Below, in pieces: positions 17,467 through 26,864 of a stretch of 64,000 nt of DNA; within the stretch, counting starts at the first letter, position 1; each line of letters begins with the position of its first letter. A model generated the notes under the pieces. It did no database searches. It had not been told where the DNA came from and saw nothing but the letters and a program-made list of their open reading frames with translations. Source of the stretch: Acidobacteriota bacterium (GTDB lineage Bacteria; Acidobacteriota; Terriglobia; Bryobacterales; Bryobacteraceae); NCBI GenBank assembly GCA_016185425.1, contig JACPNQ010000025.1, forward strand, positions 29,936 through 93,935. The letters are read 5' to 3'. Both the position numbers and the translations under genes were made by a program.

Positions 17467-20400
17467 TCAAAACGCCAGCCGCAGCGCGAACTGGATCTGA
17501 CGCGCGGCATATGTGGAGCGAATCGTTCCAAACGCGCCGCTGGAGCGGTCCCCGTTGGGAGCGCCGAAATTGGTCCGGTTAAGGAGATTGAACGCCTCGG
17601 CACGAATTTGCAGGCTCATCCTGTCGCGATATGGAAGGCGCACGTCCTTCTGCACCCCCGCATTCAATTGATAGTAAGCGTAGCCCCGCACAATGTTGCG
17701 GCCAGCGTTACCGAACGGCGATGTCGCCGTGGGCAGTACTACGTTCGTCCGGTTGAAATAGTTGTCGATGGAACGATCGGCCTCCGGCGTCAACGGGTCG
17801 CCGATCAGGTTCGGGCGCAGCGTCACACCACCCAGAAACGTCGGCAGGCCTGACGTCACCGGGGTGGGACCGGACGTGTTGTAGCGCATATTCACCGTTC
17901 TTCCGCTGCGCATTGTGTTGATCAGACTCACCTGCCAGCCACCGATCACGGACTTCAGGGCGCTCTTGCCACGGCCGAAGGGAAGCTGCCAGACCGCGCT
18001 GGTCGAGTTGAGGAACGGTACGTTGTAGCCCGAAATACCGCGATCGGCGGCGAGGTTATAACGGTCCTGCGGCGTGCCTGTGGCGCCGTTCGGTTCCTCT
18101 AGTACCTGGCTCGCGTTATCAATCGCTTTCGACCAGGTGAAAGAATTCAACAGGTTCAGGCGCCGTGTGGCGCGGTGCTCCACACGCGACTGCAGCGAGT
18201 GATAGTTCGAGAACCCCTGCGGCACCACCGCGGAAATAGAACCGAAACCCTGAATGGGCCGGCGAGCGTTGAGCGTGGCATCGGCAATCTCGCCGGGCAG
18301 AGGCGGACGGGCCTGATTCCAATCCACCAGCAGCACCTGTTTCACCGAATGGTTGCCGACGTAGCTCACTTCGAACAGCGTCTGGCGGGCCAGACGCCGC
18401 TGTATCGTGAGCTGCCAGTTCTGGATGTACCCATTGCGCGAATCGCGCGGAATGTAGAGCGTCACGTCGTTGGGGAGACCCGCCGGGTAGCCAAGCTCCG
18501 TCGGCCGGAAGCAGTTGCGGTACTGATTCGTGCCGCATATGGGCAGGTTGCCGACAGTGCCATTGATGTCGGCACGAATGCTTTGCGTGATGGTCGCGCG
18601 CGTGACCTGCGGATAGTTTGTCGCCAACAGATTCGCGCTGCCCATACGGTTGAAGTAGACGTACCCCATGCCGTAGCCGCCACGGACAACAGTGGCGTTG
18701 TCGAGCTTGTAGGCAAAGCCGAAGCGGGGAGCGAAGTTGTTGCGATCGGGATTGACCAGGGAGCGGTCGCTGCCGGTGGCCTTGACAATGGTGTTGGTAG
18801 AGGGATCGAAGTTGGAAAGGCGGTCAGAAGCTTCAGCGAAAGGCGTCACATATTCATAGCGCAGACCGATGTTGAGCGTGAGGCGGTTATTGACACGGAT
18901 ATCGTCCTGCACATAGCCGAAGTAGCTGCGTTGGCGCATCTCAGCAACCATGAGCGTTGCGAGCTCGTATTGTGTGCGCGCGCCGAAGAGGAAGTCGGCG
19001 AGGTTGTACAGGTTGTTGGAGGCGCGGCCTGCGGGACGGCTGAACTGGCTGTTATAGCTGTCGCTGCCATAGAGCGGATTGGTGTCCTGCACCGCCGTGT
19101 TGATGGCAAGGAATTCGGCGCCGAACTTGAGCGTCTGGCGGCCCAAAGTGACGGTGTAGCTGACACGCGGGTTGGTGACGGTGGGATTTTGGAACTGCGG
19201 GTTGGTGGCCTGGCGGCCAAGAGCGGAATAGCCCTGGATGGACTGCGGCGTAAGGCCGCCGGTGATGGTGCGGTCCTCCGGGAGTCCGATGATGCCGTAG
19301 AGTTCCCGCATGCTGGCGCCGCCGACGTAGGGCGGGTGCTTCCCTGCCTCGGTACGCGAAATGCCAAGGCGGAATTCAAAGACGGAACGCGCGCTGGGAA
19401 TCCATGTGACGCCGGCGGCGATTTGCTGCGTGAGGACGTGGATGACGCCGTTCTGCGCGCCGCCGGAGGGGCCGGAGATATTGGGCGCTTCGAAAATGTT
19501 GCTCTTCTGCTGGCCTATGCGGAGGAAGCCACTCAAAGAGTCGCGGTGCTTGTGATCGAGGCGGAGATTGAACTTATCGTAGACGGAGCGGTTGGGCACG
19601 GACTTCTGGTAGTTGTTGCTGGTAACGCCGGGTACGTTGGGTTCGGGGAGCTCGTTGAGGACTTTGCGGGCGAACGCGGTCAAGGGAACCGGCGCGCCGG
19701 CGTTGTACATTTCACCGGTGTAGGGGTTCTGCACGGGAACCGTGAAAATGCCCTGGCGATGCGCAAGCGTGGGAATCGTCGAGTAGACGAGATTGGCCTG
19801 AGACTGGCGGAAGCCTTCGTAATCGGAGAAAAAGAACGTCCGGTCGCGGCGGATGGGGCCGCCGAAGGTCATGCCGAACTGGTTGCGGCGAAGGGCAGGT
19901 TTGACGCCGCTGGCCGGTTTGAAGAAGCCAGTGGCGTTGAGCGCGGTGTTGCGGTTGTAGTCCCAAAGAGTGCCCTGAAAACGATTCGTTCCGCTGCGAT
20001 AGGCGGCGTTGATGACGGCGCCTCCAGAACGGCCGTATTCAGCGCTGTAGGAGTTGGTCTGGACTTTGAACTCGGCTACGGCATCGGGGGAGACCTGCAC
20101 AACCTGGTTGGAGAAGCTCTGGTTGGAAGTGCCGTAGGCGTTGTTATCGACACCGTCGAGCTGAAAGTTATTCGCGGTATTGCGAAGGCCGTTGACGTTG
20201 AAGGAGCCTTCACGGGCGCTGGAGCCGATGCCGTTCTGGTTGGATTCGCTGACACCGGGGGCGAGGAGGGCAAGGTCAGAGTAGGCGCGGCCGTTGAGGG
20301 GGAGATTGCGAATCTGTTCGGCGTCGACGACCTGGCCTTTTTCGGAGGAGTCGGATTCGAGGAGTTCGACGGCAGCGGAGACGACAACCTGTTCGGTGAG

Positions 20401-20718
20401 CTTGCCGACCTGCAAGGTTACGTCGACACGCTGTCGGGCGTTCACCGCGACGTTGATGTTGGGAACGACGGCGGTGGAGAAGCCGGGTGCTTCAGCGGTG
20501 AGACGGTATTGACCGAGCCGTATGTTCTGGAACTGATAGTCGCCGTTGGCGGCGGAGTGGGCTGTGGCGGAGACGCCGGTCTCGATATTTTCGAGCTTGA
20601 GAGCGGCGTTGGGCACGCCGGCGCCGGTGGAGTCCTTGACGAATCCGAGGACGACGCCGGACTCGAATTGGGCATAAATCGGGAGCGTGATCAGGAAAAG
20701 TGCAACAGGGAGACGCAT
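17467..20718 (-). CDS. TonB-dependent receptor with carboxypeptidase-regulatory domain (receptor 3)
   Basis: The 1083-residue protein has a signal peptide (MRLPVALFLITLPIYAQ), a carboxypeptidase-regulatory domain (LGFVKDSTGAGVPNAALKLE), a plug containing YSAEYGRSGGAVINAAYRSG and a barrel ending [11 protein letters not shown]. It is an outer-membrane transporter of the Oar-like group, substrate unknown. A TATACT lies only ten bases upstream of the ATG (20729-20734), so the transcript may have a very short or no leader. Its last 136 bases recur at 13615-13750. Confidence 0.88.
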   Translation of the reverse strand: MRLPVALFLITLPIYAQFESGVVLGFVKDSTGAGVPNAALKLENIETGVSATAHSAANGDYQFQNIRLGQYRLTAEAPGFSTAVVPNINVAVNARQRVDVTLQVGKLTEQVVVSAAVELLESDSSEKGQVVDAEQIRNLPLNGRAYSDLALLAPGVSESNQNGIGSSAREGSFNVNGLRNTANNFQLDGVDNNAYGTSNQSFSNQVVQVSPDAVAEFKVQTNSYSAEYGRSGGAVINAAYRSGTNRFQGTLWDYNRNTALNATGFFKPASGVKPALRRNQFGMTFGGPIRRDRTFFFSDYEGFRQSQANLVYSTIPTLAHRQGIFTVPVQNPYTGEMYNAGAPVPLTAFARKVLNELPEPNVPGVTSNNYQKSVPNRSVYDKFNLRLDHKHRDSLSGFLRIGQQKSNIFEAPNISGPSGGAQNGVIHVLTQQIAAGVTWIPSARSVFEFRLGISRTEAGKHPPYVGGASMRELYGIIGLPEDRTITGGLTPQSIQGYSALGRQATNPQFQNPTVTNPRVSYTVTLGRQTLKFGAEFLAINTAVQDTNPLYGSDSYNSQFSRPAGRASNNLYNLADFLFGARTQYELATLMVAEMRQRSYFGYVQDDIRVNNRLTLNIGLRYEYVTPFAEASDRLSNFDPSTNTIVKATGSDRSLVNPDRNNFAPRFGFAYKLDNATVVRGGYGMGYVYFNRMGSANLLATNYPQVTRATITQSIRADINGTVGNLPICGTNQYRNCFRPTELGYPAGLPNDVTLYIPRDSRNGYIQNWQLTIQRRLARQTLFEVSYVGNHSVKQVLLVDWNQARPPLPGEIADATLNARRPIQGFGSISAVVPQGFSNYHSLQSRVEHRATRRLNLLNSFTWSKAIDNASQVLEEPNGATGTPQDRYNLAADRGISGYNVPFLNSTSAVWQLPFGRGKSALKSVIGGWQVSLINTMRSGRTVNMRYNTSGPTPVTSGLPTFLGGVTLRPNLIGDPLTPEADRSIDNYFNRTNVVLPTATSPFGNAGRNIVRGYAYYQLNAGVQKDVRLPYRDRMSLQIRAEAFNLLNRTNFGAPNGDRSSGAFGTIRSTYAARQIQFALRLAF

Positions 20719-20825
20719 CTCGGAGAACAGTATAGCTATTGGGCAATTTCAAAACGATTAAGACGGGTTTATCGAGGAGTTGTTACATCGCGCAACCTTC
20801 CGCGCATCGCCACCGTCTAATGGGT

Positions 20826-21017
20826 ATGAACGCTATCGCTGAGACGAGTGCTGAGCATACGGCGCTCTTAAACGAATACCGGATCGCATTGCGACTGTGG
20901 ACTGAAGCGCGTGCGTTGTACCAGCACGACACCGCGCCGGAGGTGGTGGAAGCCAACCGGCTGGTGGAAGCGCTGGAACATCGTTTGCGGGATTATCGCC
21001 AGACCGAAAAAGCGTAA
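20826..21017 (+). CDS. Small hypothetical protein
   Basis: The 63-residue product begins MNAIAETSAEHTALLNEYRI and continues with LRLWTEARALYQHDTAPEVV and EALEHRLRDYRQTEKA. It is a soluble, mostly helical, charged protein with no family I recognise. Another in-frame ATG lies six bases upstream at 20820; no Shine-Dalgarno sequence marks either. It ends 45 bases before the YfhO-like gene on the same strand and is divergent from receptor 3. Codon use looks normal, which supports a real gene. Confidence 0.5.
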   Translation: MNAIAETSAEHTALLNEYRIALRLWTEARALYQHDTAPEVVEANRLVEALEHRLRDYRQTEKA

Positions 21018-21062
21018 CAAGTCGCGGCTCGCGCGCCGCCTGTGTACAGTAGACAGAGCGGC

Positions 21063-23240
21063 ATGCGCAGACTCGCGGCTCCCCTACTCCTATTCGCTCT
21101 TTGTACCGGTTTTTATTGGAAGCTCACGCTTACCGGCGATTATACGTTCCTGGATAGTCCGGATCTTGCCAACCTGGATTTTCCGCGATTGCAATTTCAA
21201 TCGGCGTCGCTGCGTCAATCGTATATTCCGCTCTGGGATCCGTTTCAGTGGGCGGGCCAGCCGTTTCTTGGGCAGGTGACGAGTTCGGCGTATCCAGTGA
21301 ACTGGTTCCTTGCGTACTTCCCTGTTGACGACGGCGGAAAGCTGTCACTGAAAGGAATGCACTGGTATTACGTGCTGCTGCACTATTTCGCGGCGCTATT
21401 CTGCTATTTGCTCTGCCGCGATTGGAAGCGGAGTGAAGCGGGATCGGTGATCGCGGGATTGGTCTTCGCGCTCGGCGGGTTCGCGGGGAATACCGACTGG
21501 CCGCAGATTTTGAACGGCGTGCTATGGCTGCCGTTGGTAGTACTGTTCGCAATGCGGGCGTTGCGCGGACACAGGGTACTGTTCAGTGGCGCGATGTCGG
21601 GAGCCATGCTCGGTCTGGCGTGGTTGAGCGGACATCATGAAGTACCGATCTATGCGACGACGGCGATGGCGGGCGTGTGGTTGACAGCCATTGCCGTAGG
21701 GCCGCGGCGAGAGGAGGCAGCCAAGGGAGCGGCGGCGGCGTTGGTGGCAATGCTGCTGACGGCAGCCTTGCAGATAGTCCCCGCGCAGGAATATGCGCTG
21801 CTGTCGAAACGATGGGCCGGGGCCGGTCCGCTGGCGTGGAATGAGGCGATTCCCTATTCGGTGCATCAGCACTTTTCGTGGAGCGCCGAGGGTGTGTTGG
21901 GGATCGTCACTCCGCGGATGCCAGTGCATGTGAACCCATTTATCGGGATCTTGGCGTTCTCGCTTGCTGTCCTTGGTGTTTACCACGGCTGGCGGCGCCT
22001 GCCACAGGCGCGCCTTCTGGTTGGGCTCGCGATGGCCGGACTCTTCCTGGCTTTAGCTGCAAACAACGTCTTTCACGGACTCCTCTATGCGGCCCTGCCG
22101 GTATTCGGGAAGGCTCGCGTGCCGGCGCGGGCGATTGCGCTGCTTAGCTTCGCGCTGGCGCCGCTGGCGGCATATGGATACGACGCGCTAGGCCGGCGCT
22201 CGAGCCCCTGGCTGCGCAGAACGGTCATCGCCCTGGCAATAGCGGGCGCGCTGCTCTACGCAGTCGAAGCCTTCGCCCTGCGGGCGGCCCAGCCGCACGA
22301 GCAACCAATGCTGACAGCGCTGATGGCGACCGTGGCCGCGGTCTTGCTGGCCGCGTGGCGGGCAGGCGCGGTACACCGGCCGCTGGCCGGGATTGCGATT
22401 ACGCTCCTGGTGATGGTGGAGATCGGAAATGTAACTGGCGGCAGTCTTAACAATCTCACGCGGACGCCGCACCCCGGCTACCTCGAACGTCTGTACCAGC
22501 ACGACGACATCGCCAACTACCTCCGCGCCCGGCCGCAGCCGGTGCGTATGGAGGTGTCCGATGCCGATATCCCCTACAACTTCGGTGAGTGGCACGGCAT
22601 TCCGACGCTAGGCGGATTCGCGGCGAGCGCGACGGCGAACCTGCTGGAGATGGAGAAGCATAAGCCGCGCGTGCAGGACTTGTTGGGGGTCAATTACTAC
22701 GTGGGGCACTCGCCGCCGCGGCCGGATCTGACGTACCTTACCGATACATCGAGCGGGCTCAATATCTATCACAATCCCGCCGCTCTCCCGCGCGTGTGGA
22801 CGGTACACAAGGCGACGCAGGCGGCGTCAATGACCGTCATCAACAGGCGCCTGGACTCGCCCGAATTTCAGCCGAGAATGGAAGCGTTGCTGCTCGGCGC
22901 GCCGCCGCCGGTAGAGTCATGCGCGGAGGCCGATGAAGTGGGTCCCGCCGAAGGACGAAGTCCGAACCGCGTGCACCTGGACGCGAAGCTGGCCTGCCGC
23001 GGGCTGCTGATCCTCTCCGATACCTGGTTTCCCGGCTGGCGGGCACGCGTTGACGGCAGGGACACGGAGATCCTTCCGGTATTCGGCGCCCTGCGAGGGA
23101 TTGTCGTGGATAAGGGGCAGCATCACATCGAATTTTCCTACCTGCCAGCTTCCGCGAAATACGGCGCCGCGGGAACGGTAGCCGGTATCTTCTTTGTTTT
23201 CTGGACGATGTGGCACACAAGAAATCGGCGTTCGGCATGA
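21063..23240 (+). CDS. YfhO-like multi-pass membrane protein
   Basis: The 725-residue protein has at least ten hydrophobic spans (for example LLLFALCTGFYWKLTLTGDY, VIAGLVFALGGFAG, TVIALAIAGALLYAVEAFAL) and a C-terminal extracytoplasmic region with LLILSDTWFPGWRARVDGRD and GIVVDKGQHHIEFSYLPASA, the conserved end of the YfhO family. YfhO proteins are involved in glycosylation of envelope polymers in Gram-positives; the role here is unknown. I prefer the ATG at 21063 to the upstream in-frame GTG because the hydrophobic leader starts there. Confidence 0.8.
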   Translation: MRRLAAPLLLFALCTGFYWKLTLTGDYTFLDSPDLANLDFPRLQFQSASLRQSYIPLWDPFQWAGQPFLGQVTSSAYPVNWFLAYFPVDDGGKLSLKGMHWYYVLLHYFAALFCYLLCRDWKRSEAGSVIAGLVFALGGFAGNTDWPQILNGVLWLPLVVLFAMRALRGHRVLFSGAMSGAMLGLAWLSGHHEVPIYATTAMAGVWLTAIAVGPRREEAAKGAAAALVAMLLTAALQIVPAQEYALLSKRWAGAGPLAWNEAIPYSVHQHFSWSAEGVLGIVTPRMPVHVNPFIGILAFSLAVLGVYHGWRRLPQARLLVGLAMAGLFLALAANNVFHGLLYAALPVFGKARVPARAIALLSFALAPLAAYGYDALGRRSSPWLRRTVIALAIAGALLYAVEAFALRAAQPHEQPMLTALMATVAAVLLAAWRAGAVHRPLAGIAITLLVMVEIGNVTGGSLNNLTRTPHPGYLERLYQHDDIANYLRARPQPVRMEVSDADIPYNFGEWHGIPTLGGFAASATANLLEMEKHKPRVQDLLGVNYYVGHSPPRPDLTYLTDTSSGLNIYHNPAALPRVWTVHKATQAASMTVINRRLDSPEFQPRMEALLLGAPPPVESCAEADEVGPAEGRSPNRVHLDAKLACRGLLILSDTWFPGWRARVDGRDTEILPVFGALRGIVVDKGQHHIEFSYLPASAKYGAAGTVAGIFFVFWTMWHTRNRRSA

Positions 23241-23289
23241 ACCGGGAAGCGTGGCATTTTCGCTTATCTAGGCGAGGGAAAAGGGAAAT

Positions 23290-24264
23290 ATGTGGAAACG
23301 AGCACTGCTGTACGGAGGATTGGGCCTGGCTGCGTTGGCCTGTGCCGGGTTCGGCTATCTGAGTCTTCGTTCCCCGAATTATTTGCCGGCGGAAACGGTT
23401 CAGGTACGCATGACGCCGGAGACGATCAAGCGTGGAGAGTATATCTTCACCGTAATGGCGGATTGCGACGGCTGCCACTCGGAGCGCGATCTGTCGAAGT
23501 TTTCCCTGCCTGTAGTCCCTCGCGGACGCGGGAAGGGGTGGCAGTTTCCGTCCGAGTTAGGATTGCCGGGCCAGGTCGTGGCGGGGAACATCACGCCGGA
23601 CGTGGAGACCGGCATCGGCGCATGGACAGACGGTGACAAGATCCGCGCGATTCGCGAAGGCGTGAGCCGCAATGGACGCCCGCTGTTTCCGATGATGCCC
23701 TACCAGGCCTATGCAAAGATGAGCGACACCGATGTGCAGGCACTGGTGGCGTATATGAACACGCTGCCCGCCATCCGCAACCCGCTTCCGGAGACGAAAC
23801 TGAATTTCCCGGTCAACTACCTGATCGCCGGCTCGCCGGCGCCATCACGCAACGTAGCGAACGCCGATCGGAACAGCAAGCTCGAATGGGGCAAGTACCT
23901 GGTAACGATGGGCGGCTGCGCCGGCTGCCACACACCGGAGGAGAAAGGCGAGCGGCTGCCCGGCAAACTTCTTGCAGGCGGCGCGGCTTTCACGGTGGGC
24001 AAGTACAAAGTAGTGAGCGCAAACATTACGCCCGATCCGGACACCGGCATCGGCAAGATGGGCGAGGCGGAGTTCGTCGAACGCTTCCACCAATACCGCA
24101 AGTACCTGCAGGACGGCCCGCCGGCGACAACAGCGGAGAACTTTACGCTGATGCCATGGCTGTCGTTCGCGCAGATACCGGCTGAGGACCTCAGCGCCAT
24201 CTACGCCTACCTGCGAACCGTCCCGCCGGTGAACAACCCGGCGGAAACGCACCCCACAAAATAA
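23290..24264 (+). CDS. Diheme cytochrome c
   Basis: The 324-residue protein has an N-terminal membrane anchor or signal (LLYGGLGLAALACAGFGYLS) and two CxxCH heme sites, CDGCH near residue 60 and CAGCH near residue 215. Each is followed by the NITPDxxTGIG motif and a distal Met candidate (LFPMMPYQAY, FTLMPWLSFA). This two-domain layout resembles cytochrome subunits of periplasmic dehydrogenases such as alcohol or gluconate dehydrogenase. AAGGGAAAT precedes the ATG. No dehydrogenase partner is adjacent. It depends on the Ccm system encoded at 33.5-40 kb (inference). Confidence 0.87.
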   Translation: MWKRALLYGGLGLAALACAGFGYLSLRSPNYLPAETVQVRMTPETIKRGEYIFTVMADCDGCHSERDLSKFSLPVVPRGRGKGWQFPSELGLPGQVVAGNITPDVETGIGAWTDGDKIRAIREGVSRNGRPLFPMMPYQAYAKMSDTDVQALVAYMNTLPAIRNPLPETKLNFPVNYLIAGSPAPSRNVANADRNSKLEWGKYLVTMGGCAGCHTPEEKGERLPGKLLAGGAAFTVGKYKVVSANITPDPDTGIGKMGEAEFVERFHQYRKYLQDGPPATTAENFTLMPWLSFAQIPAEDLSAIYAYLRTVPPVNNPAETHPTK

Positions 24265-24270
24265 CGGCGA

Positions 24271-25527
24271 TCAGGGCCGCTTGGTGTACTGTTCGTAGAG
24301 CCTGGTGTGCCGTGTCTCCAGGCTAACCGGGCGGCCTTGAATCCACATCTGCTTCACCTGTGAACGCCCTTCCAACGGGTCGCCGTCGGTGAGAATCAGG
24401 TCGGCCCACTTGCCTTTGTCGATGGACCCAATGCGGTCATCGACACCCCAGATCCTGGCCGCGTTAATGGTCACCGCTTTCAACGCCTCTTCATACGGCA
24501 GGCCGAAGCCGACGGCGTTCGCCGCCTGAAACGGCAAGTTGCGCGCGAACTGCACACTGAAGGTTCCGAAGGCGAAGGTGACGCCGGCCTTATACAGTTC
24601 GCCAGGCAGCGTGAACGGGGAGTCGTAGGGCGAATCCTCTTCGAGTGGCAGCTCGAGCGTTTCGCCGAGGATCACCGGAATCTTTCTCTCCGCAATCTCC
24701 TTCACGGCGGTCCCCGGCTCGCGTACACCGGCAAGGACGATCTTCACGTTCTCCTTCGCCGCAAATGCCAGCGCGTCTTTTACGGCGCGTTCCCGCGCCG
24801 CGAAGACCAACAACTGCTCCTTGCCCTCTAGAATCGGCAGCATCGCCTCCAGCTTGCGATCCACTGTGAAGCCCCCGCCGCCGGCGGCCTTGCGGCGTTG
24901 ATAGGCGCGGGCCTGTTCGAAGAACTCACCGGTCAGCTTGAGCCGTTCTTCGTAGCGGCGCTTGGTCTCGGCGAACGGGCGGCGGCCGGCGCCGAACGTC
25001 TGGCTGAATGTCGATGTCGTCGTGGTTGGGATGCGCATCTGCATCGTGATATTGCGCTCCACCGCCATCTCTTCCCAGGTCCAGCCGTCCAGATGCATCA
25101 ACGCCGCCTGTCCGCCGATGATGCCGCCGCCGGGATAGATGAGCGACGCGGTGACGCCGTTGCCGCGGGTGACAGGGATGTGATCGCTCGATGGGTTGAC
25201 GGAGCTCACGGCGCGGAGCTGCGGGTTGAAGTCTCCGAGTTCGTTCACATCTCCGGATTCCCGAACGGAGCTAATTTCCGACATGCCAACGTTGCTCGCC
25301 GAATCGATCAGACCGGGGTAGACATGGAGTCCCTTGGCGTCAATAACCTTGGCGCCTTTAGGGATGGCGGCTTTCGGGCCGAAATCGGCAATTTTTCCGC
25401 CCGTTACGACAAGCGTGGCATTCGGAATGTCAGCCGATGTCACAGGATGAATCGTCACGTTGCGCAGCACGAAGCTGTCGTCGGCGGCAAAGGCCGCTGT
25501 TGCCAATAGGAATGCGGCTAGTTTCAC
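24271..25527 (-). CDS. Amidohydrolase-family protein lacking metal ligands (paralogue 3)
   Basis: The 418-residue secreted protein (signal peptide MKLAAFLLATAAFA) has the amidohydrolase small domain and C-terminus (VIDAKGLHVYPGLID, AVTINAARIWGVDDRIGSID, KGKWADLILTDGDPLEGRSQ). At the metal site, where active members read GLIDxHxH, it reads GLIDSASNVG, and the late SD motif is replaced by FAFGTFS. It is probably not a metal-dependent hydrolase and may be a structural or regulatory partner of the active paralogue upstream. Its ATG overlaps that gene's stop by 4 bp, indicating coupling. Confidence 0.85.
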   Translation of the reverse strand: MKLAAFLLATAAFAADDSFVLRNVTIHPVTSADIPNATLVVTGGKIADFGPKAAIPKGAKVIDAKGLHVYPGLIDSASNVGMSEISSVRESGDVNELGDFNPQLRAVSSVNPSSDHIPVTRGNGVTASLIYPGGGIIGGQAALMHLDGWTWEEMAVERNITMQMRIPTTTTSTFSQTFGAGRRPFAETKRRYEERLKLTGEFFEQARAYQRRKAAGGGGFTVDRKLEAMLPILEGKEQLLVFAARERAVKDALAFAAKENVKIVLAGVREPGTAVKEIAERKIPVILGETLELPLEEDSPYDSPFTLPGELYKAGVTFAFGTFSVQFARNLPFQAANAVGFGLPYEEALKAVTINAARIWGVDDRIGSIDKGKWADLILTDGDPLEGRSQVKQMWIQGRPVSLETRHTRLYEQYTKRP

Positions 25528-26864
25528 TGAGGCCTCCGTCCGTTGCCGGCGGGGCGCGCGGCTGCTTTCTGTTTTTCCGCAAGCGCCTTTTTCCGCTCCG
25601 CCTTGGCGGCGCGCTCGTTCATGTCGGTGTCGCGGTCGAAGTAGACCTGGCCGTCGATGAACACCTTCTGCACTTTGGCGTAGTTGGAAAGCGGGTGCTT
25701 GTCGTAGATCACCAGGTCGGCATCCTTGCCCGGTTCGATGGAGCCGACCCGGTTGTCGATGGCCAATTGCTTCGCGGGATTGATGGTGATTAGCGCGAGC
25801 GCCTCGTCGTCCGTTAATCCGCCATAGCGAACGGTCTTTGCCGCTTCCTGGTTCAGGTGACGCATCAGTTCGCCGCTATCGGAGTTCAGCGATACCAGCA
25901 CGCCCTTCTTATGCATCAGCGCGGCGTTGTAAGGGATGGCGTCGAAAGCCTCCACTTTGTAGCTCCACCAGTCGCTGAATGTCGAGGCGCCGGCGCCGTG
26001 CTCTTTGATCTCTTTGGCCACTTTGTAGCCTTCCAGAACATGCTGAAGCGTTCGGATTTTGAAGCCGAATTCGTCGGCTACGCGAAGGAGCATCAGGATC
26101 TCGTCGGCGCGGTAGCAATGCGCATGGACGAATCGCTTCCCTTCCAGCACTTCGACGAGCGGCTCCAGTTTCAGATCGCGGCGCGGCTGGATCAGACGCT
26201 CACCCTTGGCAACGCGCGCGTTGTAATCGTCCAACGCCGCCTTGTAGGCTTTCGCATCCGTGAACGCTTCACGGATCACATCTTCGACGCCCATGCGCGT
26301 GGCGGGATAACGGAGGCGGGTGTTCAAACCGCCCTCGGACGCGCCGCCGCGGCGCTTCGGATTCTCGCCGAGCGCAAACTTGATGCCGGGCATCGCGCCG
26401 TCGAAGACAATCTCCGGCGTGTCCTTGCCCCAACGCATCTTGATGACCACGTTCTTCCCGCCGATGGCGTTGGCGCTGCCATGCAGAATGTTCGCTGTCG
26501 TTACGCCGCCGGCGAGCGCGCGGTAGATGCCGATGTCTTCGGGATTCACTGTGTCGCCGGTACCGGTCATGGACGACACGGAGACCGCGCCTTCATTCAC
26601 CGCATCCGTCGCGATGTGCGAGTGGCAGTCGATGATGCCGGGCATGACGTACTGGCCGCCGGCGTCGATCACCTTCGCGCCGGCGGGCGCATTGACGTTC
26701 GGGCCCACCTCCACGATCTTTCCGTCGCGTATCAGTATCGAGCCTTCCAGCGACCCCTTCGTCACCGTAAGAATCTTCGCGTTGCGAATAACAACCGTGC
26801 CGTCGGCCGCATAGGCCGCAAACGGCGCCAGAAGTATTCCGCTCAACAATTTTCGCCGATGCAT
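25524..26864 (-). CDS. Secreted amidohydrolase with intact metal site (paralogue 2)
   Basis: The 446-residue protein has a signal peptide (HRRKLLSGILLAPFAAYAAD) and all expected ligands of the imidazolonepropionase/prolidase-like amidohydrolases: GIIDCHSH, HAHCYRADEI, TLQHVLEGYK and SLNSDSGELM, then AITINPAKQLAIDNRVGSIE-type C-terminal sequence and an Ala/Arg-rich tail. The substrate is unknown; related enzymes cleave cyclic amides or Xaa-Pro peptides. It abuts the upstream paralogue (stop and ATG adjacent) and overlaps the next one by 4 bp. It is probably the catalytic member of the trio. Confidence 0.87.
   Translation of the reverse strand: MHRRKLLSGILLAPFAAYAADGTVVIRNAKILTVTKGSLEGSILIRDGKIVEVGPNVNAPAGAKVIDAGGQYVMPGIIDCHSHIATDAVNEGAVSVSSMTGTGDTVNPEDIGIYRALAGGVTTANILHGSANAIGGKNVVIKMRWGKDTPEIVFDGAMPGIKFALGENPKRRGGASEGGLNTRLRYPATRMGVEDVIREAFTDAKAYKAALDDYNARVAKGERLIQPRRDLKLEPLVEVLEGKRFVHAHCYRADEILMLLRVADEFGFKIRTLQHVLEGYKVAKEIKEHGAGASTFSDWWSYKVEAFDAIPYNAALMHKKGVLVSLNSDSGELMRHLNQEAAKTVRYGGLTDDEALALITINPAKQLAIDNRVGSIEPGKDADLVIYDKHPLSNYAKVQKVFIDGQVYFDRDTDMNERAAKAERKKALAEKQKAAARPAGNGRRPQ

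Noticed and set aside
18175..20820. 881-residue open frame antisense to receptor 3
   Set aside because: High GC gives long antisense frames; no signal peptide or known domains, while the minus strand encodes a clear receptor.
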